From Flaveria trinervia (lineage: Eukaryota; Streptophyta; Magnoliopsida; Asterales; Asteraceae): a stretch of DNA of 64,000 nucleotides. A program made the translations under genes and the position numbers. The DNA is taken from NCBI GenBank assembly GCA_025506515.1, contig CM046456.1, positions 67,737,134 to 67,801,133 of the forward strand, in the 5' to 3' direction. Below the pieces are notes generated by a model, which did not search any database, was not told where the DNA came from, and saw nothing but the letters and a program-made list of their open reading frames with translations. Every line of letters starts with the position of its first letter. Positions within the stretch are counted from its first letter, which is position 1. Shown piece by piece: positions 32,072-43,485 of this stretch.

Positions 32072-34639
32072 CTGTGACATCCGGTAATTTTCCGTTACCA
32101 AACTCCGTTAGTTCCGATAAGTCTTGCATACACGTGTCGTGAGCACACACTAGTTGTCGTTAAACGTTGGTGACTTAATAATAATAATCTATGATAAACA
32201 ATAATAATCTAATTAATAATGTTGATTATTAGTTGTGATTATGTGATTCATAATTTTACAGAATTTTAAATGTTTGTTTTATAAATCTTGCGCGATAACA
32301 CGACAACGTGTGAAATATATTTCGTGTGTTGTGTGACTTATTGTAAATGCCTAGGATTATTATTATTGGTTATTAACACTTGGGTTTTGTAGTTAAAAAC
32401 TATTTAAAAAGTATTAGAAAGATAGTTTTATAAAATAAATTAAAGGGGTTATTTAGTAAACATTCTAAAACTAAAAGTTACCTTAATTAACCAAAAATCA
32501 ACCCTAATCCCCACTTTCGGCCATAACATCATTCCCACACCCCCATTCCTTGCGAAATTGATCCAAGAACATTTACACAAGTCGAATTCCAAGTGGTTTC
32601 AAGTATTACAAGTTGATTTCAACTAATAATCATCATCTAAGCACATCTAAAGATTAGTTTTAATTAGTTCTTCATGTTGATTGTTCTTGATGAACCCTAA
32701 TCCATGAAATTGATGATGATTATATGAAATTGATGATTGTGTGATGATTATATGGCGTTAGTTAGGTTGCATGAATGCTAGATTATGTTGATTGTGCAAG
32801 AAATCTAGGGTTTGATCATCTAGTTCATACATTGCTATAAGAGGAAACTTTTTGTTCTTGGAATTCATGATTTGATTATCCTAAGATGTATGTTAGTTTA
32901 ATTGAATTGTACAATAAAATCTATGAAATTATGATATTGATCATGACTTACTAAAAGTGAAAACTTTTATGTATGACGTTGAGAATTTGGATGTTTTGGA
33001 GGTGATTAGCATGTTAGAATGAATGCTATGAACTTGATTAGGTATATAATTGTTGAAATTATGGTTGAATTGGACGCTAGAGCACTTTTGGGTATTACTT
33101 TCCCAAAAGGGATACTTTATTTTTGTAGAACTTTGGATGTGATGATTTGTGCATGCTTATGATGTTAGGATCATGTTAGAATGATTATTGATGATGTTTA
33201 ATGTGTTAGAATATGTAATTGAGTTGTATGGATGCTTTGTTGATCATGTATGAAGTATAGATTTTGATTATTATACATGATGATGAATTATGGGTAGTGA
33301 TTAGGAGATAATGATTGGTTTTGAAATTTGGTTATCACTATATATGCTAGTAATATGGTTATGATTGTCATACACACATGCAAATCGGAGACCCCTACTT
33401 AGTAGGATTGGCAGGGTTTAGGATGTGAGTTCGTGAGTGGCTTCACATGGCATGTAGTATATGATTAGACTTCATGTATGAATTGTTTGATGTGATGTAT
33501 TTATATTGATTGAGCATGATTATTATTTGAGATTTGCATGAGTGTATGATGATCCATTGTGGTATGATGACCAAGGTAGAATTTGGGTTGATGATGTGAT
33601 CCACGTGGATAACTTACATGATATTCGTGTATGATAAGTTGAATTGCATGATTAAACAATATTCCATCTAATATGTCACCAACGGGTCAAACGGGTCAAC
33701 TAGGTTAACCTAGGTTGTTAAGTCTTCTGTGTACATATACTTATATACTTGTGTGATCTAGATAACCTTTGAAGGGTTGTCTTTGCACCATCACGATTCT
33801 CTTTATTCATTATTAGTATACACCGGGTGAGTTCATGCCCCTCTATTTTATAAACTTTCTTCTGGGGGAGGTAGCATACTTATACTCAAATGCTATTTTA
33901 TTATTATAAGTTGTGTATGTTTTAACATAGTGCTTAATACCTTGAAAAGTCCTCACACTTTCGGGTCATTAATAATGATAACTAGCGGGAAATCTTGGGG
34001 AGTACTACTGGGTGTGACGAGCCCCATCTGTGCGACTGGAGGTCAAACGCATGCAATATTGTCCTAAACACAAACATCGTCACGACCTGGTAAGTCGTGA
34101 CGGGAGGCAACAAACGTAACACAGTCATCGTCGATCGCGAAATCACTATGTTTAATACTTGTGAATATAGACTATCTATCTATTTCAATACACTTCTTAT
34201 GCTATAAAATTGATAATATTTATGTTAAACAAAACTCTTGAACTCACCAACCATTGTGTTGACATTTTTAGTATGCTATTCTTAGGTCGCTAACTCAGCT
34301 TGCCATTCGGAGCACAACACGGGTCCAGCAGCTTGCCATTAGGAGCACAACACGGGTCCAGCATGCATCCTAAGGCTTTATTTCATAGACGTATTTTGTT
34401 TGCCATTTATTTATGGGGTTTGAACATTGGGATGGCGTTGTTTTGCCATATTATGTATTTATTTACTTTGGGTTTGTCTTATTTACAAAACGTTTCCGCA
34501 TGGTTTTAAACGTTTAAACTTTGGTTGATTTGTTTTGAAAGTGGCATATAGTGTCGTTCTGAGTAACTAATGACTGTGATCCTAGTTTGTTCACACGCCT
34601 CGTGGTAAAACTTTGCACATGGATTTTGAGGGTGTGACA
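32072..34639 (+). mobile_element. 5' LTR of C
   Basis: It runs from TGTGACATCCGGTAATTTTC to TTTTGAGGGTGTGACA (2,568 bp). A 33-bp tandem duplication at 34297-34362 (AGCTTGCCATTMGGAGCACA) is single in the 3' LTR. A conserved CAAACGGGTCAACTAGGTTA box lies near 33690. It is a different LTR family from L2, though it ends similarly to X and F. Confidence 0.95.
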
Positions 34640-34642
34640 TAT

Positions 34643-34655
34643 TGGTATCAGATCC
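34643..34655 (+). other. Primer-binding site of C
   Basis: TGGTATCAGATCC starts four bases after the LTR. It matches the initiator-Met primer site with one change (G to T). Confidence 0.9.
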
Positions 34656-34778
34656 ATTGGTAATAGGGAACTAGGTTGCATACACACTAGTCTATAACCG
34701 CACACAGTTACTTAGTTACTCTTGACTTATCCTCTTACTATATACTCATTGGCATATATACATCACATGCACTGCAGC

Positions 34779-35449
34779 ATGGCATCATCATCCTACGTTT
34801 TGGGAAAAAGGCGTGCTCGTTCAGAATCCCCTCCACCTGTACCTCACCGAGTGTATGACTAGCCGTGACATCCTTACTCCCGTGGTGAGATAGACTAGGA
34901 TCAACCGTTTGTGCCACCTGAGTGCGACCCTCCATGAGATTACCCGGCTTGTATAGATCGCATGATTCGTAGAGAGCGTGTTCCAAAGCCGCCACTGTTA
35001 GACCTAGGACAAGGTCAACAACTACTTCTGCAGCACCCACTCTCCCATCTCTAGATGTACCCCTTGAGTAGGTCGTGGCGGCATTGACCGCGACATTTGA
35101 GACTGAGCATCAACGAGTTAGAGTGCTCACTAATGAGAACTCCACACTAAAGGATGATATACGCCGATTATGGCTAAAGATGGACATAATTAGGGAGCGG
35201 TTGTCGATGTCTATCAAAGGAAATTTCAAGATGGATGGCAGAGTGATGGATCTGATTGAGCGTACGGGCGAGCAGGATCTCCACAACGTGGGCGTCGAGA
35301 GCAGATTAACCGGATTAGAAGCACAGCTCGCAGCACTAGAAATCGAGGACAACCCTGCACCTGCTGAAGACCCCGATGAAGACCCTGAGGAAGAACCCGA
35401 AGAAACCCCGGACGGTGGAGATAGTGATGGATCAGCTTTGTTCGGTTGA
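34779..35449 (+). pseudogene. Extra ORF between primer site and gag in C, decayed
   Basis: The ATG at 34779 opens MASSSYVLGKRRARSESPPP, soon broken by stops and frame changes. An open stretch at 35075-35449 follows. Its first codon is GTG, two codons after a TAG, so it is the remainder of a longer ORF rather than a start. It has a heptad-like, charged region (LTNENSTLKDDIRRLWLK...RLTGLEAQLAALE) and an acidic tail (DPDEDPEEEPEETPDG). This looks like a coiled coil followed by an acidic segment. I recall no functional assignment. It could be an N-terminal Gag extension or a separate protein. Confidence 0.55.
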
Positions 35450-35696
35450 TTCTCTTTATTCTTATAACTTTGACCGCATAGCATTTTTCAGTTGTTTCCC
35501 ACACAACTGAAAACTTGAATTTTGACATTGATTGGATATTTCGTGAGTTACTTATAAATTATTTATGATAAGTTATCATTTTGGTTATAAATGTTATGGT
35601 TGTGACTGTACATTATTTCTTATTATTTACTATACTTCTATGGGATTAATATGTTAGATGTTACTCATTATGGTATTTGTGAATGTAAAGTGAAAA

Positions 35697-37010
35697 ATGG
35701 ACGGCAGAGGCAGAGGACGTGGACGTGGCCGAGGGCGTGATGGTGGATGTGGCGCCGACAACGTGAACATGACCCCAGCTGAACTAGCTGCACTAAACTA
35801 ACACGTGCAAGCGGCATTGAACACACAACCTGCACATTTTGGAGGTAAATGGTGACACTAGTCATCATTTACACGAATATTCTGTTAGGTGATTATTATT
35901 TCGGTTTGATTCCCTTAGCCTGACACGTGAATACAACACCGCCTGGATGCATGTACAAAGCGTTCATGGACTGTAAGCCGCATACCTACAGTGGAGCCGA
36001 GGGAGCGGTAGGGCTTGTAAGATGGTTTGAGAAGACTGAGTCAGTTTTCGCCAAATGCAACTGCCTAGTGCCGGATCAGTTGAAGTATGCTAGGGGAACA
36101 CTGGAAGGTGCAACACTCACGTGGTGGAATGCGCAAGTACAGATGCTTGGCTAGGCAATGGAAAATGCACTGCCATGGGAGGAATTCAAAACGATGATGA
36201 CTGAGGAATACTGCCCCCGTGATGAAGTTCAAAAGCTGGAAGCTGAGTTCTGGCAATTGAAGATGGATGGATCCAACATCGAGGCCTACACTAATAGGTC
36301 ACATGAGCTAGCTACACTTTGTCCTAGCATGGTTAACCCACCGTGCCGACGGATTGAGCTATACTTGCGTGGGTTTAGTTCCGGAGATTCAGAGTAAGGT
36401 GACTGCTACAAATCTCCCTACTATTCAACAGGTGATACGACTAGCTCACAGGCTCACTGACCAAGCTATGGAGCAAGGAAAGTTACCCAAGCGGGGCAGT
36501 GTGGTAAGCGTGCCCGACAACAAACGTAAGTGGGAAAATAATGCTAGCAAGGGATTGTCATCTGGAAATCAACCTTTGCATTATCAACCTCAACAGCAAC
36601 ATCAACATAGACGGTTTGATAACAATCACAACTTTAACCAATCATCTTCATCATCTCAAGGACCAAGTGGATACGTGGGGAAAAGTCCAAGGTGTATCGG
36701 TGCAACTACCACCACACTGGCAAATGTGATAGTTTCTGATGCCATGTTGGGGGAAGGTTGGATACGTGGCAAAGGATTGTCATGGAGAACTAATGAAGAA
36801 GCCTCAACAACCTCAGCAGCCTCAACAACCCCATGAAACAACAAAAGGTTGCTTTGAGTGTGGAAAGGAATGCACTTCAAGAAAAACTGTCCTCAACTGA
36901 AAAGAAATGGGAATGGCAACGAAAATGGGGGCAATAACAACAATGGTGGTAATGGTGACAACAATGGAGGTAACAATGGTGGAGCCAAAGGGAGAGCCTT
37001 TGTCATGGGT
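35697..37010 (+). pseudogene. Gag of C, decayed
   Basis: It begins MDGRGRGRGRGRGR near 35697 and reads MTPAELAALN before a TAA. Capsid homology resumes at 35927 with YKAFMDCKPHTYSG, VRWFEKTESVFAKC and TWWNAQVQ, then EYCPRDEVQKLEAEFWQLK (36158-36397), and LAHRLTDQAMEQGKLPKRGS (36354 on). Nucleocapsid relics are CNYHHTGKC near 36700, a GKVGYVAKDC-like knuckle near 36755 and CFECGK...HFKKNCP near 36853, split by a one-base loss. Asn/Gly-rich spacer follows. Stops and frame changes make it non-functional. The wording is close to gag of gypsy elements common in Asteraceae. Confidence 0.88.
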
Positions 37011-37490
37011 TTAGGTGAAGCTCTAAACGACCCTACTACTGTTACTTGTAAATTTCATGTTAATGGTCATTTTGCTTCTGTACTATTTGACACTGGAGCC
37101 AATAGGAGTTTTATCCCTACTACTGTTACTTGTAAATTCCTGTTAATGGTAAGCAAATCTATGTTATGCATATCCTTAAGAATTAAAAGATAGAACTCGC
37201 TGATCATACCTTTGACATTGACCTTATGCCCTTTACTCTTGGAAGCTTTGATGTGGTTGTAGGCATGGATTGGCTGTCACAGAATCAGGCCGAGGTGATT
37301 TGTCATGAGAAGGTCATTTGTATTCCCGTGGTAGATGGGGAAATACTTTCGGTTAAGGGCGAGAAGAGTGGTGCTGTGATAGGCATCATATCATTCATGA
37401 AGGCTCAGAAGTGGTTATGTAAGGGCCACTTGGCCATATTAGCTCTCGTCTCTAACCAGCAACAAGAGGAAAAGAAGATTGAAGACATTC
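37011..37490 (+). pseudogene. Protease region of C
   Basis: GHFASVLFDTGANRSFI carries the DTGA active site (near 37090). FDVVVGMDWLSQNQAEVICH (37244 on) is the C-terminal half. A local duplication of about 81 bp repeats TACTACTGTTACTTGTAAAT at 37034 and 37115 and destroys the frame between the halves. Confidence 0.85.
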
Positions 37491-38681
37491 CAGTGGTTCG
37501 TGACTTTCCGAAGGTGTTTCCAGAGGACCTGCCTGGACTAACACCTTATCGCCAAGTCGAGTTTCAGATCGATTTGATTCCCGGAGCTGCTCCGATTGCA
37601 AGAGCACCTTACCAGTTAGCACTGAATGAACTGTAGGAATTGTCTACGCAACTCCAGGAGCTGTTGGATAAAAGGTTTATTCGACCGAGCTCATCACTAT
37701 AGGGAGCACCTATTCTCTTTGTTAAGAAGAAAGATGGTACATTTCGGATGGGCATCGAGTACAGAGAGTTGAACAAGGTCACAATCAAGAACCAATATCT
37801 TTTACCTTGTATCGATGATTTGTTTGATTAGCTTCAGGGATCAAGCTATTATTCGAAGATTGACTAGAGATCCGGTTATCATCAACTTAGACTCCGAGAA
37901 GAAGACATCTCCAAAACTGCGTTCCGTACTCGTTATGGTCATTACGAGTTCTTGGTCATGCCTTTTGGGTTGGCAAATGCACTAGCAGTATTCATGGATC
38001 TCATGAACCGTGTGTGCAAACCCTACCTTGATCAGTTTGTTATCATATTTATTCATGACATATTGATTTATTCTAGGACCAAGGAGGAACATGAGGAACA
38101 CCTACGTTTAATCTTGGAGCTACTTAGAAAGGAACAGTTGTATGGAAAATTTTCTAAGTGCGACTTCTGGATTCATGAGGTGCAATTTTTGGGTCACATT
38201 GTTAACGAAAAGGGAATACATGTGGATCCCACAAAGATTAAGGTGATAAGGAACTGGTTGGTACCCAAGACGCCTAGTGAAATAAGGCAATTTCTTGGCC
38301 TGGCAGGATACTATCAACATTTCATTAAGGGATTCTCAAAGATCGCCCAACCTCTCACAGCTTTGACCCATAAAGGAACAACCTACAAATGGGGTGAGAG
38401 TCAGGAAGCTGTTTTTTAGTTGTTGAAGTAGAAACTTTGTAGTGCATTGATATTAGCGTTACCTGAAGGAAGTGAGGATTTTGTGGTTTACTTTGATGCT
38501 TCTATCCAAGGACTTGGTTGTGTCCTATTGCAACGTAACAAAGTAAAAGCTTATGCCTCACGACAACTGAAGGTGCATGAAAAGAACTACACTACTCATG
38601 ACTTGGAGTTAGGAGCAGTGGTCTTTGCCTTGAAGATCTGGAGACACTACTTGTACGGTACCAAGTGCACAACTTACACCT
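37491..38681 (+). pseudogene. RT and RNase H of C, first copy of a tandem duplication
   Basis: RT starts RDFPKVFPEDLPGL and has FRTRYGHYEFLVMPFGL, then the catalytic block as FIHDILIYS, where the first Asp of the usual DD pair is His. RT end: VQFLGHIVNEKGIHVDPTKI and FLGLAGYYQHFIKGF. RNase H begins FVVYFDASIQGLGCVLLQ and stops at the duplication junction near 38681. At least five TAG stops interrupt it, several reading as CAG or TGG codons changed to TAG. Confidence 0.92.
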
Positions 38682-39829
38682 GGACTACCACCTTATCGCC
38701 AAGTCGAGTTTCAGATCGATTTGATTCCCGGAGCTGCTCCGATTGCGAGAGCACGTTACCAGTTAGCACTGAATAAACTGTAGGAATTGTCTACGCATCT
38801 CCAGGAGCTGTTGGATAAAAGGTTTATTCGACCGAGCTTATCACTGTAGGGAGCACCTGTTCTCTTTGTTAAGAAGAAAGATGGTACATTTCGGATATGC
38901 ATCAACTACAGAGAGTTGAACAAGGTCATAGTCAAGAACCAATATCTTTTACCTTGTATCGAAGATTTGTTTGATCAGCTTCAGGGATCAAGCTATTATT
39001 CGAAGATTGACTAGAGATCTGGTTATCATCAACTTAGACTCTGAGAAGAAGACATCTCCAAAACTGCGTTCCGTACTCGTTATGGTCATTACGAGTTTAT
39101 GGTCATGCCTTTTGGGTTGGCAAATGCACTAGCAGTATTCATGGATCTCATGAACCGTGTGTGCAAACCCTACATTGATCAGTTTGTTATCGTATTTATT
39201 GATGACATATTGATTTATTCTAGGACCAAGGAGGAACATGAGGAACACCTACGTTTAATCTTGGAGCTACTTAGAAAGGAACAGTTGTACACAAAATTTT
39301 CTTAAGTGCGACTTTTGGATTCGTGAGGTGCAATTTTTGGGTCACATTGTTAACGAAATGGGAATACATGTGGATCCCACAAAGATTGAGGTGATAAGGA
39401 ACTGGTTAGTACCCAAGACGCCTAGTGAAATAAGGCAATTTCTTGGTCTAGCAGGATACTATCGACTTTTCATTGAGGGATTCTCAAAGATCGCCCAACC
39501 TCTCACAGCTTTGACCATAAAGAAACAACCTATAAATAAGGTGAGTGTCAGGAAGTTGCTTTTCATTTGTTGAAGCACAAACTTTGTAGTGCACTGATAT
39601 TAGCGTTACCTGAAGGAAGTGAGGATGTTGTGGTTTACTTTGATGCTTCTATCCAAGGACTTGGTTGTGTCCTGATGCAATGTGACAAAGTAATAGCTTA
39701 TGCCTCGCGACAACTGAAGGTGCATGAAACGAACTACACTACTCATGACTTGGAGTTAGGAGCAATGGTCTTTGCCTGGAAGATCTAGAGACACTACTTG
39801 TACGGTACCAAGTGCACAATTTACACCGA
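38682..39829 (+). pseudogene. RT and RNase H of C, second copy
   Basis: The copy is displaced by 1,147 bp and about 4% different by eye. Here the catalytic block is intact (FIDDILIYS). It shares at least three stops with copy 1 (after the LALN motif, before GAP, and in KID-RSGYHQL), so duplication followed inactivation. An extra T near 39301 (TTTTCTTAAGTG) adds a private frameshift. RNase H continues past the unit end. Confidence 0.92.
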
Positions 39830-40394
39830 TCACAAGAGTCTTCAACATATCTTTGAGCAGAAAGAGCTTAACATGAGGCAACGACGCTAGGTGGAATTAT
39901 TAAATGATTATGACTATGCCATTAAATACCACCCGGGAAAGGTGAATGTAACCGCCGATGCCTTGAGTAGAAAGGAAACCTCTAAACCTGACGAGTGTGT
40001 GCCCTACAATTGACAATTAGCACTCACTTGCCCCGAACAAATTAAGGAAGCCCAGACGGAAGCATTGAAAGGTGAGAACGTTAGATCCGAATCTTTATGT
40101 GGGATGGATAAACAGTTAGAAGTCAAATCCGATAGAATACGTTATTTCATGGATAGACTTTGGGTACCTTTATATTGTGGAACCTAAGAGACTTGGTTAT
40201 GAGTGAAGCACACAAGTCTAATTATTCCATACATCCCGGCTCTAACAAAATGTACCATGACCTGAAGGCGCACTATTGGTGGCCTAACATGAAGGCAGAT
40301 GTAGCTACATACGTGAGCAAATACCTGACATGTTCTAAGGTTAAAGTGGAATATCAGAAACCATCTGGGTTACTGCAACAACTTGAAATCCCCT
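39830..40394 (+). pseudogene. End of RNase H and zinc domain of integrase of C
   Basis: RNase H ends ELNMRQRR and GKVNVTADALSRKE near 39960. After a frameshifted spacer, the HHCC domain reads EAHKSNYSIHPGSNKMYHDL and continues with YWWPNM. The second zinc Cys pair is damaged (KYLTCSK, first Cys replaced by Tyr). Sequence stops at LEIP where D is inserted. Confidence 0.9.
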
Positions 40395-40904
40395 TGTAAG
40401 GCCCCATTCCCAGTACGCTTTCAACTGGTCCTTCATCGCACTTAAAACATATAATTATATCATCTGACATAAAAGCATTGCAGCGAAAACATTAAAACAA
40501 CATTTTCATTTCATCAAAATGTTTTGCAAACTATACAACCGTTCATTACACAATATCATTTTACATTTCATTACAAAAGCATTAAAAACAATGGATGCCA
40601 TCCCAAAAGAACTGAGTAGTCATCCCGTGCCATCCTTAGCAACATTACCTGCCAACTGGAATCACATCAAAGTTAGCGTTGCTGAGTGAGTTCTAGTTTT
40701 AAAGAAAACATACTTTACATCCATTATAAACCATTCGTTACTTTCATATGTGATCACACAACATAAATACATACAGATAATATAATTATTATCTTCCATT
40801 ACGTTCATTAACATTCTCATTTGTTTCATTCGTTCATTACATCATTTCTTCCGTTCGTTCATCTCATACTTATCGCACTTTTCGAACCAATCAACCCTTG
40901 CATC

Positions 40905-41410
40905 ATCGTACCCGAAGTACATATCGCACAAATCGCACACATGAGGTAGCCAAGATCGCACGCTACATAGCACACACTAAATACCACATCGCACGTATCG
41001 GAGCAGTTACTAAAACTGAACTCCCACTTTGTCTTTATTCCCTCATGTTATCCATCATACATATCGCACAAATCGCACCAACGGAGTGGTCACCAACACC
41101 GACTACCCCTGTGTGTGAGAACTCTTGGGATTTGGCCAGAATCGCACGCCATCTCATGGTTAGCCAAAATCGCACGCTACATAACACACAACAAATACCA
41201 CATCGCACGTATCGAAGCAGTTACCAAAACTGAACTCCCTACTGTGTGTATGAACCCACATGAGGTAGCCAAAATCGCATGCTACATAGCACACCGTAAA
41301 TACCACATCGCACGTATCGGTTTAGTTACCAAAACTGAACTCCCTACTATGTCTATGTCCTCTTATGAATTAGCCAAGATCGCACGCTATAAATACACAC
41401 ACAGTTGAGC
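40905..41410 (-). repeat. Second tandem array of D 3' LTR
   Basis: Four to five irregular units of about 105 bp contain ATCGCACGCTACATAGCACA, ATACCACATCGCACGTATCG and ACCAAAACTGAACTCC. The other LTR has the same array at 45655-46142. ORFs here (40898-41408) are repeat translations. Confidence 0.85.
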
Positions 41411-41837
41411 TAACAACTCTGAATGAGTTGTGAACCTCCTTCCTTACTCTTGCAAGCCATCCTTGCTCTCATTCCTTCGTTCATGCTTGCACTCATTCAT
41501 TACGTTCCTCTTTTCATTATCTTCCACTTTACTTTACATAATACTTTCATTACATTCATTAACGTTCAATGCAAATCACGGGAAGACAATCATAAATATT
41601 AAAATAAGAAACATAACAACATACACATCAATCACACAAGGCAATATTGCATGCCCATAACATATATCATGCACAAACATACAACATGCACAAACACATG
41701 ACATCAAACATCACACCATCCTCAACATCAGCTCATCATCATTCATCATCTTAAGTCATCTATACCCATCATATCATCTACAACCCCAAAGGTCCAAGTC
41801 TACATCCGCACTTTCCCAAAAGTCAGACACTAACTAT

Positions 41838-42272
41838 GGTCATTCGGGCGTATGGACCCTACTCAGTCGCATGATCTTCATGCGTATGAGAGCACTCAGG
41901 CAAATGGACCTCCAGTCGCATAGCCTCCAATCGCATACTTCCCATGCGAATGAACCTCAGTCACATCACATCCGGATGTATGGACCTCAGTTGCATAACC
42001 ATGCGAATGGCCCTCGGTCGCACAAATTTCGTGCGTATGAACCTCAATCGCACGACTCACAGGCGTATGGACTCCAGTCGCATGACCTTCAGTCGCATGA
42101 CTTTCATCCGCATTTCCCTCAGTCGCATGACTCTCATCCGCATTTCCTTCAGTCGCATAGCCCTCATGCGTATGGCTCTCAGTCGCACGAATGAACCTCA
42201 GTCGCACCTCTTTTGTGCGTATAGCCCCCAGTGGCAGGCCATTCAGTCGCATGGACCTCCAATCGCATAGCC
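41838..42272 (-). repeat. First array of D 3' LTR, ATGCGACTGA type
   Basis: On the minus strand the repeats read ATGCGACTGAAGG, ATGCGGATGAAAGTC and CATACGCATGAGG. The counterpart in the 5' LTR is 46565-47002. Long overlapping frames on both strands are artefacts of the repeat. Confidence 0.9.
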
Positions 42273-42752
42273 CTAGCTGGGCGCAGAATGCAGTTCATCC
42301 CGAACTGCAGCCGCCAAGTTCGACCTCCAAACTCTTCCAAACCTCTTTTAAGCTCAAATCAACCATTCTAAACCTTAGGGAAGCATACCACGACATCATT
42401 CAAGCACAACCAAGCCCGAAATCAAGCCCCAAACGAATCATACACATATACATACATACGAAAACGGGTTTACACGCAAATACCCAAAAAAATGGTTTTC
42501 AGATGTGTTCCAGTCCCAAAATCATTCAAAAACATGTAAAAGATGGGTCCTAGAACTCACATAAACGATCCCGTCGAGTAGAGCTTCGAATTGGCTGAGT
42601 TTTCGCAAGAATGGGGAGGGTGTGGGCTGCCCTCCCCTTTTATACTTCCACTCATCCAAGTTTCTTCCCGTTTGGCAACTTTGATCCCTCAACTTTGGAC
42701 TTTATTTCTTTTCTTCTTTCGTCGGCTTCAAAGAAAATTTTCGGGTGTTACA

Positions 42753-42789
42753 AGTCTACCCCCCTTATATAGGTTTCGTCCCCGAAACC
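42753..42789 (-). promoter_or_regulatory. Polypurine tract and stem-loop of D
   Basis: On the minus strand GGTTTCG-GGGA-CGAAACC (42772-42789) precedes TATATAAGGGGGGTAGACT, which abuts the 3' LTR. Same arrangement as L2. Confidence 0.85.
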
Positions 42790-43485
42790 TGTTATCCCTT
42801 AAATCACCGTGGGAAATACCGTCTCATCTCCTTTCCAGCCTCCCACCTGGAATTCTATCGGTCTACGTCGTTCACCCACATACGACTTCTTGTCTATCTC
42901 TGGCTACCTTCATCAGGGCTTTGATCCTTTCGAGCTTCTCGGTCATGGCCTCGATCACCTCAATGCTTCCCATATGGCTTTTGGTGCTCCGCCTTCACTT
43001 GTAAACAAGTAAGGCATTTACTCTCGTACACCACCATATCACGCTTCATACCCGGCCACCAATAATCTTTACTCGGGTCTCGGTACATCTAACAGTTGGG
43101 ATATCAGTGTATCCACATACCTGACATCGGCCAAGTAGACAATACGTCCACGCCTCATGCACTTTCCTGCCACCGCCATCGCAATCACCCTCGGAATCGT
43201 CGTGACTCGATCACCTTAAACCGTCACCATGATCCTGTCAGGCGCTGTCAACCGTATTATCTTTTGCAGCACACAATGTTCACTTCATAGTCCGCCAAAC
43301 AATCCACTCCTATGACGACATCGAAGGGCGTATCTATATTCTTACTACTAGCAGGCAATTTAGCACAGAAAGCAGCAAGAATAAAACTCTTACTAGCGCC
43401 AGAATCGAACTACACAAGCCTAAAGGTTGATTTACGAGAAACGTACCTGACATAACATCGGGGTCCGCTCTAGCCTCCTCCTACA
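42790..43485 (-). pseudogene. Collapsed pol of D
   Basis: Read on the minus strand: a protease piece with FDSGASKSFI, a short linker to RT (AVAGKCMRRG), then a jump to the integrase zinc domain (KDYWWPGMKRD, KCLTCLQVKAEHQK), then another jump to VIEAMTEKLERIKALMK near the integrase C-terminus, and a final jump to the end of the ORF. RT, RNase H and the integrase catalytic core are absent. Confidence 0.85.

Larger units (their letters stand above)
40395..42752 (-). mobile_element. 3' LTR of D
   Basis: On the minus strand it runs from TGTAACACCCGAAAATTT to GGGGCCTTACA. It has stem-loop 42613-42637 (GGGGAGGG/CCCTCCCC), a first array 41838-42272 (ATGCGACTGA type), a second array 40905-41410 and the CTCACTCAGCAACGCTAAC block near 40673-40694. 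Confidence 0.93.

Noticed and set aside
41871..42270. Overlapping frames of more than 100 codons on both strands (also 46597-46981)
   Set aside because: They arise from the ATGCGACTGA arrays of the D LTRs, which lack stops in several frames by composition.
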